Shown here: in pieces, positions 6,332 to 15,750 of the stretch | Position numbering within the stretch: the first letter of the stretch is position 1 | Layout of the letters: each line of letters starts with the position of its first letter | NCBI GenBank assembly: GCA_947373185.1 | Contig: CANBWP010000026.1 | Span: 1 to 34,234 of the forward strand | From: Comamonadaceae bacterium | Lineage (GTDB): Bacteria > Pseudomonadota > Gammaproteobacteria > Burkholderiales > Burkholderiaceae_C | Direction: 5' to 3' | DNA length: 34,234 nucleotides | The notes under the pieces: generated by a model | Seen by the model: the letters and a program-made list of their open reading frames with translations, nothing else | Databases searched by the model: none | What the model was told of the DNA's origin: nothing | Translations under genes and position numbers: made by a program

Positions 6332-7240
6332 TCAAACCAAGCGCTTGTTCAAAATGGCAGTGGCCACGCGCGAGCCCGATTTGCGTTGCAAGAAGTCACT
6401 GATGTACGCACCTGCGTCCACCAATTTGTCTAAGTCAATGCCGGTGTCAATGCCCATACCGTGCAACATGTAGACCACATCTTCGGTGGCCACATTGCCT
6501 GTGGCCCCTTTGGCATAAGGGCAACCGCCCAAACCCGCCACCGACGTGTCGAACTGCCACACGCCCATTTGCAAACTGGCCAGGGTGTTAGACAGCGCTT
6601 GACCATAGGTGTCATGGAAGTGGCCCGACACATCGTTCAAGTCGTAATGCTTGAGCGTGGCCTCCATGGCCGCTTGAATTTTGAGCGGCGTGCCCACACC
6701 AATGGTGTCGGCCACGCCCACATGTTGCACACCAATGCTTTTCATGAGCTGCGCCAAGCGACTCACTTGCACGGGTGCCACATCGCCTTCGTAAGGGCAG
6801 CCCACCACGCACGACATGGCACCTCGCACATAGATGCCAGCAGCACGCGCAGCTTCCACCACCGGTGCAAAGCGTTGAATGCTTTCTTCAATGCTGCAGT
6901 TGATGTTCTTTTGGCTGAAGGCTTCACTGGCAGCGGCAAACACCACAATCTCGTCTGGCTTGCTGTTCACGGCCGATTGAAAGCCTTGCAGGTTGGGCGT
7001 GAGCACCGAATAGCGCACGTCGCTGCGACGCTGAATGCCCGCCATCACTTCGGCGTTGTCGGCCATTTGCGGCACCCACTTGGGGCTGACAAAGCTGGTG
7101 ACTTCAATTTCTTTGAGTCCCGCTGCCTGCAAGCGATGCACCAACTCAATCTTGACAGCCGCTGGCACCGCTTGCTTTTCGTTTTGCAAACCGTCGCGAG
7201 GACCAACGTCAACCAACTTAACGCGTGAAGGGAGTGTCAT
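6332..7240 (-). CDS. mvaB: Hydroxymethylglutaryl-CoA lyase
   Basis: The 302-residue TIM-barrel enzyme cleaves 3-hydroxy-3-methylglutaryl-CoA to acetoacetate and acetyl-CoA, the last step of leucine degradation. Visible residues are Arg15-Asp16 in VGPRDGLQNE, metal ligands His207 and His209 in GHFHD, and the active-site cysteine Cys240 in GLGGCPYAKGATGN, the family signature loop. Length is normal. It is 12 bp downstream of the hydroxyacid dehydrogenase gene and belongs to the mccB-to-mvaB series. It corresponds to liuE of Pseudomonas. Confidence 0.95.
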   Translation of the reverse strand: MTLPSRVKLVDVGPRDGLQNEKQAVPAAVKIELVHRLQAAGLKEIEVTSFVSPKWVPQMADNAEVMAGIQRRSDVRYSVLTPNLQGFQSAVNSKPDEIVVFAAASEAFSQKNINCSIEESIQRFAPVVEAARAAGIYVRGAMSCVVGCPYEGDVAPVQVSRLAQLMKSIGVQHVGVADTIGVGTPLKIQAAMEATLKHYDLNDVSGHFHDTYGQALSNTLASLQMGVWQFDTSVAGLGGCPYAKGATGNVATEDVVYMLHGMGIDTGIDLDKLVDAGAYISDFLQRKSGSRVATAILNKRLV

Positions 7241-7252
7241 AGAGGTTCTCTT

Positions 7253-8188
7253 TTAATAGCCGCGGACTTTGTCGACGCGGCCTTCAATGGCTTGGCCCGC
7301 AGACACCGCCTTGAGCTTGTCCGCAATTTGCGCAATGCTTTCTTCGCGCAAGGTGCGTGCAGACGTGTGCGGCGTGACAGTAATTTGAGGGTGTGTCCAA
7401 AATGCATGGCCTTGCGGCAATGGCTCTTCGCGGAACACATCCAATGTGGCGCCCGCCATGTGGCCAGCGTCCAGCACGGTCAACAAATCTTGCTCGACCA
7501 AATGACGACCACGCGCCACGTTGATCAAGTAGGCGCCTTGTTGCAATTGCAGCAAGTGTTCGCGGTTCAAAATGTTTTCTGTTTCTGGCGTGAGCGGCAA
7601 CAAGTTCACCAGCACGCGCGTGGCCTTTAGAAATGCAGACAACTGCGCGGCACCTGAAAAACTTTGGACGCCGTCAATGTGTTTGGGCGAACGGCTCCAG
7701 ACATTCACCTGGAACTCAAATGCCTGAAGTGTTTTGGCCACATGGCTGCCCAACACACCCGCACCCAAGATGCCCACAGAAAAATCGGCACGCAGCGTGG
7801 GTTTGCGATAAGCCCAACGCTGGGCTTGTGCATCTTTGTCGTACTGGTCAAACTCTCGGAAGTAACGAATGACCGCATGGCACACGTACTCGGCCATTTG
7901 CACCGACATGCCCGCGTCATTCAAGCGCACGATGTTCATGCTGGCAGGCATGTTGAGCTTTAACAGCGCATCCACACCCGCGCCAATGTTGAACAAGTTT
8001 TGCAGCTGCGCCTGCTCGTCAATGAAGCTTTGCGGGGGCGACCACACCACGGCATGGTCGGCCAGCTTGGGGCTTTGCCCAGGCTGAGACGCCTGCCATT
8101 CCCAAATGTCAGCGCCGGGCAGTGCCTGACGGAATCCCTCTAACCAAGGTTCGGCTTTGGTGTTGGTGCAGCAAAAAACAATGTTCAT
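7253..8188 (-). CDS. ghrA: D-2-hydroxyacid dehydrogenase, glyoxylate/hydroxypyruvate reductase A type
   Basis: The 311 residues have the NAD(P)-binding loop GAGVLGSHVA (142-151) and the catalytic Arg226 (NVARGRH), Glu255 (FREEPLP) and His274 (TPHTSA) of the D-2-hydroxyacid dehydrogenase family. The short N-terminal part and EEPLPQGHAFW segment resemble GhrA, which reduces glyoxylate and hydroxypyruvate. The gene sits between mccA and mvaB with gaps of 11-12 bp, so it is co-transcribed with leucine-degradation genes although it has no known step in that pathway. Confidence 0.82.
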   Translation of the reverse strand: MNIVFCCTNTKAEPWLEGFRQALPGADIWEWQASQPGQSPKLADHAVVWSPPQSFIDEQAQLQNLFNIGAGVDALLKLNMPASMNIVRLNDAGMSVQMAEYVCHAVIRYFREFDQYDKDAQAQRWAYRKPTLRADFSVGILGAGVLGSHVAKTLQAFEFQVNVWSRSPKHIDGVQSFSGAAQLSAFLKATRVLVNLLPLTPETENILNREHLLQLQQGAYLINVARGRHLVEQDLLTVLDAGHMAGATLDVFREEPLPQGHAFWTHPQITVTPHTSARTLREESIAQIADKLKAVSAGQAIEGRVDKVRGY

Positions 8189-8199
8189 AGGGGCCGAGT

Positions 8200-10269
8200 T
8201 TACGCAAGCTTCAGCAACTCTGCGCCTTCTGCAATTTGATCGCCTGGGGCGTACAACAGTTCTTTGACTTCGCCGTCTTTGGGCGCGGCAATGGTGTGCT
8301 CCATTTTCATGGCTTCCATCACTGCCAAAGTTTGGCCGGCTTTCACCTTGTCGCCCACCTTCACCGCAAAAGACACCACCTTGCCTGGCATGGGCGCTGT
8401 GAGGCCGCCCTTTTCGTCTTGTGCACCTTCCGCATGGGCCAAGGGGTTGATGAGTCGAATGCGGGTGGCACCTTGCGCTGTAAAGACGTGCGCCAAGTCA
8501 GCCGGCTGACCCGGCTTGCCGGCTTGCATCACCACCTCGCTGGTGACACGCTGGCCTTGCCACGTCACGTTCAAGGCATGGCCCACTTGCAGGTCTGCCG
8601 CTGGGGCCACAGTGAATGAGAGCGCGTCGTGGGCGCCTTTTGCACCGGGACCTGCGGCATCACCCCAGGTCAATTGCATGGCGCCATCGTGGCCATAGTG
8701 CAACCAAGCTGTGTGGGTTTCGCCTGCAAACTCCAAGGGGAAGCGGCGGCTGGTTTCGGCATGACTTTGCCACGCATCGCTTTTGCTGAACGGATCATGG
8801 CCTTGCTTTGACTGTTCTTGATGCAAGGTGTGCGCCACCACAGCGGCGGCAGCCACGTTCATGCCCACGCGTTCTTGATTGAACAACACGTCCGCTTCGC
8901 GCGGAATAAGCGCAGTGTCCAAACGCGCTTCGGCAAACGATCTACTGTGCACCACATGCCGCAGAAATTGCACATTGCTTGACAAACCCACCACCTGCGT
9001 TTGCGACAAGGCTTGGTCAAGCAGCGCCAAGGCTTGCTCACGCGTGTCGCCATGCACAATGAGTTTGGCCACCATGGAGTCGTAATACGGGCTGATGGTG
9101 TCGCCTTGGCGCACGCCATCGTCAAAGCGAACAGTGCCGCGTTCAAAGGCCGTGTGCGATGGCTTTTTGTAAACCTGCAAATGGCCTGTGGCGGGCAAGA
9201 AATTGTTGTCTGGATTCTCAGCGCAGATACGCGCTTCGATGGCGTGGCCTGTGAGTTTGATTTGGTCTTGCTGAAGGGGCAATGGCTCGCCACTGGCCAC
9301 ACGCAACTGCCACTCCACCAAATCCAAACCTGTCACGGCTTCGGTCACAGGGTGTTCCACTTGCAAGCGCGTGTTCATCTCCATGAAGAAGAAGTTCATG
9401 TCGACTTGGCCTGTGGCCTGGTTGTCGCGTTGCTCTACGATGAATTCAACGGTGCCTGCGCCCACATAGTTCACAGCACGTGCAGCGGCCACAGCGGCTT
9501 CGCCCATCTGCTTGCGCAGCGCTTCGGTCATGCCGGGTGCAGGCGCTTCTTCCAGCACTTTTTGGTGGCGACGCTGCACAGAACAATCGCGCTCCATCAG
9601 GTAAACACAGTTGCCTTGCGTGTCGCCAAACACTTGGATTTCGATGTGACGAGGGCGTTGTACATATTTTTCAATCAGCACCGCTTGATCGCCAAAGCTG
9701 TTTTGTGCTTCGCGCTGGCAAGAGGCCAAGGCCGCGGCAAAGTCTTCTGACTTTTCAACGGCGCGCATGCCTTTGCCGCCACCGCCGGCGCTGGCTTTGA
9801 TCAGCACGGGGTAGCCAATGCGATCCGCTTCACGCTGAAGCAACTCTGGATTTTGGTCGGCACCGTGGTAGCCCGGCACCAAAGGCACACCGGCTTTTTC
9901 CATCAGTTGCTTGGATTCGGCTTTCAGGCCCATGGCTTGGATGGCGGATGCGGGTGGGCCAATGAACACCAAGCCCGCTTTGGCGCAGGCTTCCGCAAAG
10001 GCTTCGTTCTCGCTCAAAAAGCCGTAGCCAGGGTGAATGGCTTGGGCGCCCGTGGCCTTGGCGGCTTCAATGATGGCCTCCCAACGCAAGTAGCTGTCTT
10101 TGGGTGCGGCGCCGCCCACATGAATGGCTTCGTCACATGCGGCCACGTGCTTGGCATTGGCGTCTGCATCCGAGTAAACCGCCACAGTTTGAATGCCCAT
10201 GCGTTGGGCTGTAGCTGCCACACGGCATGCAATTTCGCCGCGATTGGCAATGAGGATTTTGTTGAACAT
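8200..10269 (-). CDS. mccA: Methylcrotonyl-CoA carboxylase, biotin-containing alpha subunit
   Basis: MFNKILIANRGEIACRV is the classic biotin carboxylase start, so ATG 10269 is chosen over the ORF start at 10341; the product is 689 residues. Domain order is biotin carboxylase N-domain, ATP-grasp (GGGGKGM loop, MERDCSVQRRHQK, EMNTRLQVEHPVTE), C-domain, a linker, and a biotinyl domain with the biotin lysine at 655 in AVMEAMKMEH. It carboxylates biotin with ATP and bicarbonate. The partner gene mccB lies in the same series. The mccB-enoyl-CoA hydratase-HMG-CoA lyase context points to methylcrotonyl-CoA rather than propionyl- or acetyl-CoA. It corresponds to liuD. Confidence 0.93.
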   Translation of the reverse strand: MFNKILIANRGEIACRVAATAQRMGIQTVAVYSDADANAKHVAACDEAIHVGGAAPKDSYLRWEAIIEAAKATGAQAIHPGYGFLSENEAFAEACAKAGLVFIGPPASAIQAMGLKAESKQLMEKAGVPLVPGYHGADQNPELLQREADRIGYPVLIKASAGGGGKGMRAVEKSEDFAAALASCQREAQNSFGDQAVLIEKYVQRPRHIEIQVFGDTQGNCVYLMERDCSVQRRHQKVLEEAPAPGMTEALRKQMGEAAVAAARAVNYVGAGTVEFIVEQRDNQATGQVDMNFFFMEMNTRLQVEHPVTEAVTGLDLVEWQLRVASGEPLPLQQDQIKLTGHAIEARICAENPDNNFLPATGHLQVYKKPSHTAFERGTVRFDDGVRQGDTISPYYDSMVAKLIVHGDTREQALALLDQALSQTQVVGLSSNVQFLRHVVHSRSFAEARLDTALIPREADVLFNQERVGMNVAAAAVVAHTLHQEQSKQGHDPFSKSDAWQSHAETSRRFPLEFAGETHTAWLHYGHDGAMQLTWGDAAGPGAKGAHDALSFTVAPAADLQVGHALNVTWQGQRVTSEVVMQAGKPGQPADLAHVFTAQGATRIRLINPLAHAEGAQDEKGGLTAPMPGKVVSFAVKVGDKVKAGQTLAVMEAMKMEHTIAAPKDGEVKELLYAPGDQIAEGAELLKLA

Positions 10270-10325
10270 GGTCTGCCTGCTGTCTGATCTTTGAAATCTT
10301 GAAATGTGTTCAGTGCTTTGGCACT

Positions 10326-11123
10326 TTAGGACTGCGTCCAACTTGCAGGACGTTTTTGCAAGAACGACGCCAAACCCTCTTTGCCCTCATCGCTGGCACG
10401 GATGTCGGCAATGCGTCTGGCTGTTTCTGCGCGCAGTGTTTCGTCAATCACGCGATCGGTCACGTCTTGCACCAAACGCTTGCATGCGCGCAAAGCCTGC
10501 GGACCATTGCCGCACAAGGTGTTGACGATCTCGGCCACTTTGGCGTCCAAAGATTCGGGCGTGCAAAGCTCGTGCACCATGCCCATGGTGTGTGCTTGTG
10601 TGGCGGAGAACCTTTCGGCCGTCACCATGTAACGCTTGGCCGCTTGCGCGCCCATGGCACGCACCACATACGGACTGATGGTGCCGGGCAACAAACCCAG
10701 GCGCGCTTCCGACAAACAGAAGGTGACGTTGTCAGAGGCAATCAGCACATCGCACACCGAGGCCAAGCCCATGCCACCTGCGTAGCAATCGCCTTGCAAG
10801 CGGCCCACGATGGGCACAGGGCATTGGTCCAAGGTCCAAAGCATGTCGGCCAGCTTTTGTGCATCGGCAAAGTTTTCGTCCCAGCTGTAGCCCGACATGG
10901 CGCGCATCCAATTCAAATCGGCGCCCGCACAAAACGCTTTGCCATGCGCGCCCAGCACAATGGCGCGCAAATCATTGTCTTTGGACAAAGTTTGAAATGC
11001 TTCGGTGAGTTCGGCAATGACCGCGTCGTTGAACGCATTGCGCACATCGGGTCGGTTCAGCCACACCTCGGCCACCCACTTGGAAGGGCGTCGGATGTCC
11101 AGTGTTTTTTCAGCAGTGCTCAT
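10326..11123 (-). CDS. liuC: Enoyl-CoA hydratase, probable methylglutaconyl-CoA hydratase
   Basis: The 265-residue crotonase-fold protein has the CoA/oxyanion segment AFCAGADLNWM and the second conserved segment GDCYAGGMGLASVCD. The usual first catalytic glutamate position reads Gly, as in LiuC-like enzymes (from memory), while FCLSEARLGLLPGTISPYV keeps a glutamate. It lies between mccA and an acyl-CoA dehydrogenase gene. Hydration of 3-methylglutaconyl-CoA to HMG-CoA is the step otherwise missing from the pathway in this window, so context decides the function. Confidence 0.85.
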   Translation of the reverse strand: MSTAEKTLDIRRPSKWVAEVWLNRPDVRNAFNDAVIAELTEAFQTLSKDNDLRAIVLGAHGKAFCAGADLNWMRAMSGYSWDENFADAQKLADMLWTLDQCPVPIVGRLQGDCYAGGMGLASVCDVLIASDNVTFCLSEARLGLLPGTISPYVVRAMGAQAAKRYMVTAERFSATQAHTMGMVHELCTPESLDAKVAEIVNTLCGNGPQALRACKRLVQDVTDRVIDETLRAETARRIADIRASDEGKEGLASFLQKRPASWTQS

Positions 11124-11161
11124 CGGCTAACTTTCTGTTGTTCTTTGGCGTTTAGACAGGT

Positions 11162-12307
11162 TCAGTAGCGCTTGGCCACTTCGTCGAGCATCACTTCAGT
11201 GGCGCCACCCCCAATGCCCAAAATGCGCGCATCGCGCCACAAACGTTCGATGGCGGTTTCGCGGATGTAGCCCATGCCGCCATGGAATTGTTGGCAGGTC
11301 TGCACCACTTCATTGACCAACTCGCCGGTGAGGGCTTTGAGCATGGACACTTCTTGCACGATGTCTTTGTCTTGCGTCACGCTCCATGCGCAGTGGTACA
11401 TGAACTGACGTGCTGAGCGGGTTTTGGCGTCCAGCATGGCCAAGCGTTGCCGGATCACTTGCTTGTCCCACAAGGTGCCACCAAAGGCAGGGCGTTGGCG
11501 CACATAGTCCAAGGTGAGTTCTAGCGCACGGGTGCAATGACCAATGGCCATGGCGCCCAAAGCAATGCGCTCGGTCTGGAAATTTTTCATGACCGAATAA
11601 AAACCTTTGTTCTCTTCGCCCAACAAGTGATGATCGGGAATGCGCACGTTGTCGAGCACCAGCTCTGCCGTGTCAGACGACAACCAACCCGTTTTGTTCA
11701 ACGCACGGCCCACACTGAAACCGGGCGTGCCTTTTTCTACGATGAACATCGACATGGCATGTCGCGCATCGCCCGTTTTGGCCGCAATGAAATACAAATC
11801 GGCATGCACGCCGTTGGTGATGAACATCTTGGTGCCGTTGAGTACCCAATGGTCGCCATCGCGCTTGGCCGTGGTGCGAATGCCTGCCACGTCAGAGCCT
11901 GCGCCAGGTTCGGACACACCCACCGCCGTGATGCACTCGCCCGCCGTAATGCGCGGCATGTACTTGGCTTTTTGCGCCGCCGTGCCTGCGTGGTGCAAGT
12001 GCGGGCTGGCCATGTCGGTGTGAACCAACACGGTAATGATGAAGCCGGCAAACGTGGATTGAGACAAGGCTTCGGCAAACACCAAGTTGGCCATGGCATC
12101 GCCGCCGCCGCCGCCCAGCTCGGGGTCGTACATCAAGCCGAGCAAGCCTGCGTCACCCATCTTGCGCAGCACCTCGCGCGGCACCTTGCCGTCGTCCTCC
12201 CAAGCTTGCGCAAAAGGCTCGACTTCACGCGCAATGAACTTGGCCACTTGATCGCGCAGCAGGGTGTGCTCGGGCGTGGTGTAAATGTTGTCAAAGGTGT
12301 AGGTCAT
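11162..12307 (-). CDS. Acyl-CoA dehydrogenase (branched or longer-chain type)
   Basis: The 381 residues carry ACAD signatures: [13 protein letters not shown] (131-143), MFITNG (161-166) and QFHGGMGYI near the C-terminus. The usual C-terminal catalytic glutamate segment (YEGTSE in short-chain enzymes) reads GIGGGATEVM, without glutamate. Glu246 in NFQTERIAL lies where isovaleryl- and long-chain acyl-CoA dehydrogenases carry their base. It is therefore not a butyryl-CoA type enzyme. A run of glycines (LGGGGGD, from five GCC units) lies near residue 65. It sits between mccB and liuC; the substrate may be a related branched acyl-CoA such as citronellyl-CoA, which is inference. Confidence 0.88.
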   Translation of the reverse strand: MTYTFDNIYTTPEHTLLRDQVAKFIAREVEPFAQAWEDDGKVPREVLRKMGDAGLLGLMYDPELGGGGGDAMANLVFAEALSQSTFAGFIITVLVHTDMASPHLHHAGTAAQKAKYMPRITAGECITAVGVSEPGAGSDVAGIRTTAKRDGDHWVLNGTKMFITNGVHADLYFIAAKTGDARHAMSMFIVEKGTPGFSVGRALNKTGWLSSDTAELVLDNVRIPDHHLLGEENKGFYSVMKNFQTERIALGAMAIGHCTRALELTLDYVRQRPAFGGTLWDKQVIRQRLAMLDAKTRSARQFMYHCAWSVTQDKDIVQEVSMLKALTGELVNEVVQTCQQFHGGMGYIRETAIERLWRDARILGIGGGATEVMLDEVAKRY

Positions 12308-12340
12308 GCTGTGCTTTCTTGATACTGTGCTTTCAAAACA

Positions 12341-13963
12341 TCACATGCGGAAAATACCGAACTTCGTGTCTTCAATGGGGGCGTTCAAGGACGCCGACAA
12401 ACCCAGGGCCAGCACACGGCGTGTGTCGGCCGGATCGATCACGCCGTCGTCCCACAAACGCGCACTGGCGTAATAAGGATGAGACTGATGGCCGAATTGG
12501 TCCAAGATGGGTTGCTTGAAAGCGGCTTCTTCTTCGGAACTCCAAGCGCCGCCGCGGGCTTCAATGCCATCGCGCTTGACGGTGGCCAACACACCAGCGG
12601 CTTGCTCGCCGCCCATCACGCAAATGCGCGCGTTGGGCCACATCCACAAGAAGCGCGGGCCAAAGGCGCGGCCGCACATGCCGTAGTTGCCAGCGCCAAA
12701 GCTGCCACCAATGATGATGGTGAACTTGGGCACCTTGGCCGTGGCCACGGCCGTGACCATCTTGGCGCCATTGCGCGCAATGCCTTCGCTTTCGTATTTG
12801 CGACCCACCATGAAGCCGGTGATGTTTTGCAAAAACACCAACGGCACTTTGCGTTGGCAGCAAAGCTCAATGAAGTGCGCGCCTTTGAGCGCAGACTCTG
12901 AAAACAAAATACCGTTGTTGGCAATGATGCCCACGGGCATGCCTTCGATGTGCGCAAAACCGCACACCAAGGTGGCGCCAAAGCGGGCTTTGAATTCGGC
13001 AAACTCGCTGCCATCCACAATGCGCGCAATGATCTCGCGCACGTCGTAGGGTTTGCGACTGTCGGCGGGAATCACGCCATAAATTTCTTTGGCATCGTAC
13101 AAAGGCGCCACAGGTTCGCGCAGTTGCACGTCGATGTTTTTCTTCCTGTTCAGCGAACCCACCGCTTGGCGTGCCAAGGCCAAGGCATGCGCGTCGTTTT
13201 GCGCCAAGTGATCGGCCACGCCTGAGAGGCGCGTGTGCACATCGCCGCCGCCCAAGTCTTCAGCACTGACCACTTCGCCCGTAGCCGCTTTGACCAAGGG
13301 CGGGCCGCCCAAAAAGATAGTGCCTTGGTTCTTGACGATGATGGTTTCATCGCTCATGGCCGGCACATAGGCGCCACCTGCGGTGCAACTGCCCATGACC
13401 ACCGCAATTTGCGGAATGCCCAAGGCGCTCATGTTGGCTTGGTTGTAGAAGATGCGGCCAAAGTGTTCGCGGTCGGGGAACACATCGTCTTGGTTGGGCA
13501 AATTGGCACCGCCCGAGTCGACCAAGTAAATGCAGGGCAAGTTGTTTTGCTGGGCCACTTCTTGGGCGCGCAAATGCTTCTTGACGGTCATGGGGTAGTA
13601 GGTGCCGCCCTTCACCGTAGCGTCGTTGCACACGATCATGCAGTCCACGCCATTGACCCGGCCAATGCCTGCAATCATGCCGGCGCAAGGCGCGTCTTCG
13701 GTGCCTTCTTTGTTGAGGTACATGGCGTGCGCGGCCAAGGGCGCCAGCTCTAAAAAAGGCGTGCCAGGATCGAGCAACATTTGCACACGTTCGCGGGGCG
13801 GCAGTTTGCCCCGGGCCACATGTTTGGCGCGCGCTTTCTCGCCACCGCCTGCCGCAGACTTTTTCAGTTGGTCACGAAGGTCATCGACAGCAGCCTGCAA
13901 GGCGACCGTGTTGGCTAAAAAATCCGCGGAGCGGTTGTTGAGCTGAGTGTGTAAAACCGACAT
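12341..13963 (-). CDS. mccB: Methylcrotonyl-CoA carboxylase, carboxyltransferase beta subunit
   Basis: The 540-residue acyl-CoA carboxyltransferase transfers carboxyl from biotin on MccA to 3-methylcrotonyl-CoA. Visible segments are [11 protein letters not shown] near the start, [38 protein letters not shown] and [19 protein letters not shown], the latter being the MCC-typical oxyanion segments. AGGAG lies 9 nt before the ATG. It is the first gene of the minus-strand series ending at 5387, and its promoter should lie in the 96-bp gap facing the AraC-type gene. It corresponds to liuB. Confidence 0.94.
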   Translation of the reverse strand: MSVLHTQLNNRSADFLANTVALQAAVDDLRDQLKKSAAGGGEKARAKHVARGKLPPRERVQMLLDPGTPFLELAPLAAHAMYLNKEGTEDAPCAGMIAGIGRVNGVDCMIVCNDATVKGGTYYPMTVKKHLRAQEVAQQNNLPCIYLVDSGGANLPNQDDVFPDREHFGRIFYNQANMSALGIPQIAVVMGSCTAGGAYVPAMSDETIIVKNQGTIFLGGPPLVKAATGEVVSAEDLGGGDVHTRLSGVADHLAQNDAHALALARQAVGSLNRKKNIDVQLREPVAPLYDAKEIYGVIPADSRKPYDVREIIARIVDGSEFAEFKARFGATLVCGFAHIEGMPVGIIANNGILFSESALKGAHFIELCCQRKVPLVFLQNITGFMVGRKYESEGIARNGAKMVTAVATAKVPKFTIIIGGSFGAGNYGMCGRAFGPRFLWMWPNARICVMGGEQAAGVLATVKRDGIEARGGAWSSEEEAAFKQPILDQFGHQSHPYYASARLWDDGVIDPADTRRVLALGLSASLNAPIEDTKFGIFRM

Positions 13964-14032
13964 GCTTGAAATCTCCTGATGTGCAAGGATAGACCCAGCG
14001 GCCTTGGACGGGCGACTCTAGAGGTTGCAAAT

Positions 14033-14050
14033 TGCGCCAATAATGACGCA
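14033..14050. promoter_or_regulatory. Candidate operator palindrome between mccB and the AraC-type gene
   Basis: An 18-bp imperfect palindrome of form TGCGNCANTANTGNCGCA (14 of 18 positions symmetric) lies 10 bp before the AraC-type start and 70 bp upstream of mccB. It differs from the liuR operator at 21377-21402. It could bind the divergent AraC-type regulator or another factor. No strong -35/-10 pair was recognised. Confidence 0.35.
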
Positions 14051-14059
14051 GAATAGGTC

Positions 14060-15130
14060 ATGCGCCCAAGCCCTGTCAAACGCCCCCCCGTTGCTGCCAC
14101 ACCCATGGCCTTTGTTCAGGCTATTTTGCGGGCTTATGCCGCCCAAAACAAAAGCCCCGCCAAGGCCCTCGAAATTGCACAAATAACGCCATCTCAGGCA
14201 CAAAAAGACAAGCTGCACATCACCGCCTTGCAAATGGAGCGAATCTCCAGCCACGCCATGCACGAACTCAACGACGAAGCGCTGGGTTGCCTGAGCCGGC
14301 AACTGCCATGGGGCACCTACGGCATGCTGGTGCGGGCCTCACTCACGTCGCCCACGCTGGGGGTGGCCCTCAAACGCTGGTGCCGACATCACGGCTTGGT
14401 GGCCGATGACGTGGCTTTGTCGGTGACCGAACAAGATGGCTTGGCCTTCATCAACTTGGTCGCGCGCAATGACCTAGGCGCCCAAAGAGAATTTGGCCTC
14501 TTGTCCATTCTGCGCAATTTGTACGGCGTTGCTTGCTGGTTGATTGACTCGCGCATCACCCTCGAGCGCGTCGAGTTTGCATTTGAGACGCCGCCCCACC
14601 ATGCGGTCTACCCCTTGATGTTTCAAGGCCCGGTCAGCTTTGATGCCACGCGCAAAGAGGCCAGCGGCCACCCCCTCTCGACCCTGGTCTTCAATGCCAG
14701 CTACCTGAACTTGCCCCTGCGCCGCGACGAAGCCGCATTGCAGCACATGCTCGAAACAGCCCTGACCTTGACGGTGTTGCAATACCGCAAGGACCGATTG
14801 CTGCTCACCCAAGTCAAGCAGGCTTTGGCCATGCACCCCCAAGACACGCACAGTGCCGAAGCACTGGCGCCATTGCTCCATTTGTCACCGCGCAGTTTGC
14901 ACAGACAACTCAAAGAAGAAGGCACCAGCTTGCAAGTGCTGAAAGACGAAGTACGGCGGGAGCGCGCCATTGAGCTGCTGCAAAGAACGCGCAAACCCAT
15001 CAAACAAGTGGCCGAAAGTGCGGGCTTTCAGAATGAAAAAAGCTTCATTCGCGCTTTCAAGCAATGGACCCTTCAAACGCCCGCTGCGTTTCGAGAAGCC
15101 CGCCAAAGTTCAGGCAAAGCACCCATGTGA
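14060..15130 (+). CDS. AraC-family transcriptional regulator (Arabinose_bd-type N-domain)
   Basis: In 356 residues, an N-terminal ligand-sensing domain of the PF12625-like type (residues about 15-220, with RQLPWGTYGMLVRA) precedes an AraC double helix-turn-helix (about 258-345: LSPRSLHRQLKEEGTS, then PIKQVAESAGFQNEKSFIRAFKQWT). Divergent placement from mccB suggests it controls the leucine-degradation series, possibly sensing an acyl metabolite. ATG 14060 has AGG close by; Met16 (14105) is an alternative start near the domain edge. The 3' end overlaps the convergent HAD gene by 58 bp. Confidence 0.86.
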   Translation: MRPSPVKRPPVAATPMAFVQAILRAYAAQNKSPAKALEIAQITPSQAQKDKLHITALQMERISSHAMHELNDEALGCLSRQLPWGTYGMLVRASLTSPTLGVALKRWCRHHGLVADDVALSVTEQDGLAFINLVARNDLGAQREFGLLSILRNLYGVACWLIDSRITLERVEFAFETPPHHAVYPLMFQGPVSFDATRKEASGHPLSTLVFNASYLNLPLRRDEAALQHMLETALTLTVLQYRKDRLLLTQVKQALAMHPQDTHSAEALAPLLHLSPRSLHRQLKEEGTSLQVLKDEVRRERAIELLQRTRKPIKQVAESAGFQNEKSFIRAFKQWTLQTPAAFREARQSSGKAPM

Positions 15131-15750
15131 GGAAACAGTTTGGCAGCGCCAGCGGCCAGCAATGCCGGCGCCATGGCGTCGTCGGTGCAAAGTGCCCACA
15201 CGGTGGCGCCCGCAGCCACACCGGCCTCAATGCCCGCCGTGCTGTCTTCAATCACCAAGCAGCGCGCAGGAGGGCATTCCAAATGCGCCGCGGCTGCCAA
15301 ATACACATCGGGGGCAGGCTTGGTGCGCGCCATTTCGTGGCCGCTGAAAATGCGGCCCTCAAAATGCGGCATCAGGGCCACATGCGTCAACTGCATTTCA
15401 ACTTTGAAACGGTCGGCGCCGGAAGCACACGCAATGGCGCCTTGGGTGATTTCATATGCCGCCTGCACCGCATCGTGGGCGCCCGGCATGACTTGCAGGC
15501 CGGCCTGCAGTGCGTCGTTGCGGCGCATGCGAAAGTCATGCAACCATTCTTCGGTCAAAGGCAAGCCTGTGCGCGCTTCAATTTCGGCCTTGTGGTCCTT
15601 CACGGCTTTGCCCACAAAAAATCGGAAGCAGTCTTCGCTGGACATGACCCACCCGCGCTCTTCGAGCATGTCACGGAGCACGGCATTGGTGATGGGCTCG
15701 CTGTCAACCAGCACGCCATCGCAGTCAAATAAAACAGCTTGAAAATTCAT
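15073..15750 (-). CDS. HAD-family phosphatase (phosphoglycolate phosphatase / beta-phosphoglucomutase-like)
   Basis: The 225-residue protein begins FQAVLFDCDGVLVDSEP with the nucleophile and acid Asp9 and Asp11. KPAPDVYLAAA (Lys) and CLVIEDSTAGIEAGVAAGA (acidic motif) follow, with a helical cap between, as in subfamily I HADs. The exact sugar-phosphate substrate cannot be told. The ATG overlaps the stop of the ychJ-like gene by 4 bp, so it ends the liuR-led series. Its last 58 bp overlap the convergent AraC-type gene. Confidence 0.87.
   Translation of the reverse strand: MNFQAVLFDCDGVLVDSEPITNAVLRDMLEERGWVMSSEDCFRFFVGKAVKDHKAEIEARTGLPLTEEWLHDFRMRRNDALQAGLQVMPGAHDAVQAAYEITQGAIACASGADRFKVEMQLTHVALMPHFEGRIFSGHEMARTKPAPDVYLAAAAHLECPPARCLVIEDSTAGIEAGVAAGATVWALCTDDAMAPALLAAGAAKLFPHMGALPELWRASRNAAGV

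Noticed and set aside
9001..9750. 249-residue plus-strand ORF inside mccA
   Set aside because: It is antisense to a fully conserved biotin carboxylase domain; a His/Ala-rich shadow product of GC-biased codons.
12101..12115. GCC trinucleotide run as a phase-variable switch
   Set aside because: Five units change length only by whole codons, so slippage would not shift the frame; it codes a glycine loop normal in this family.
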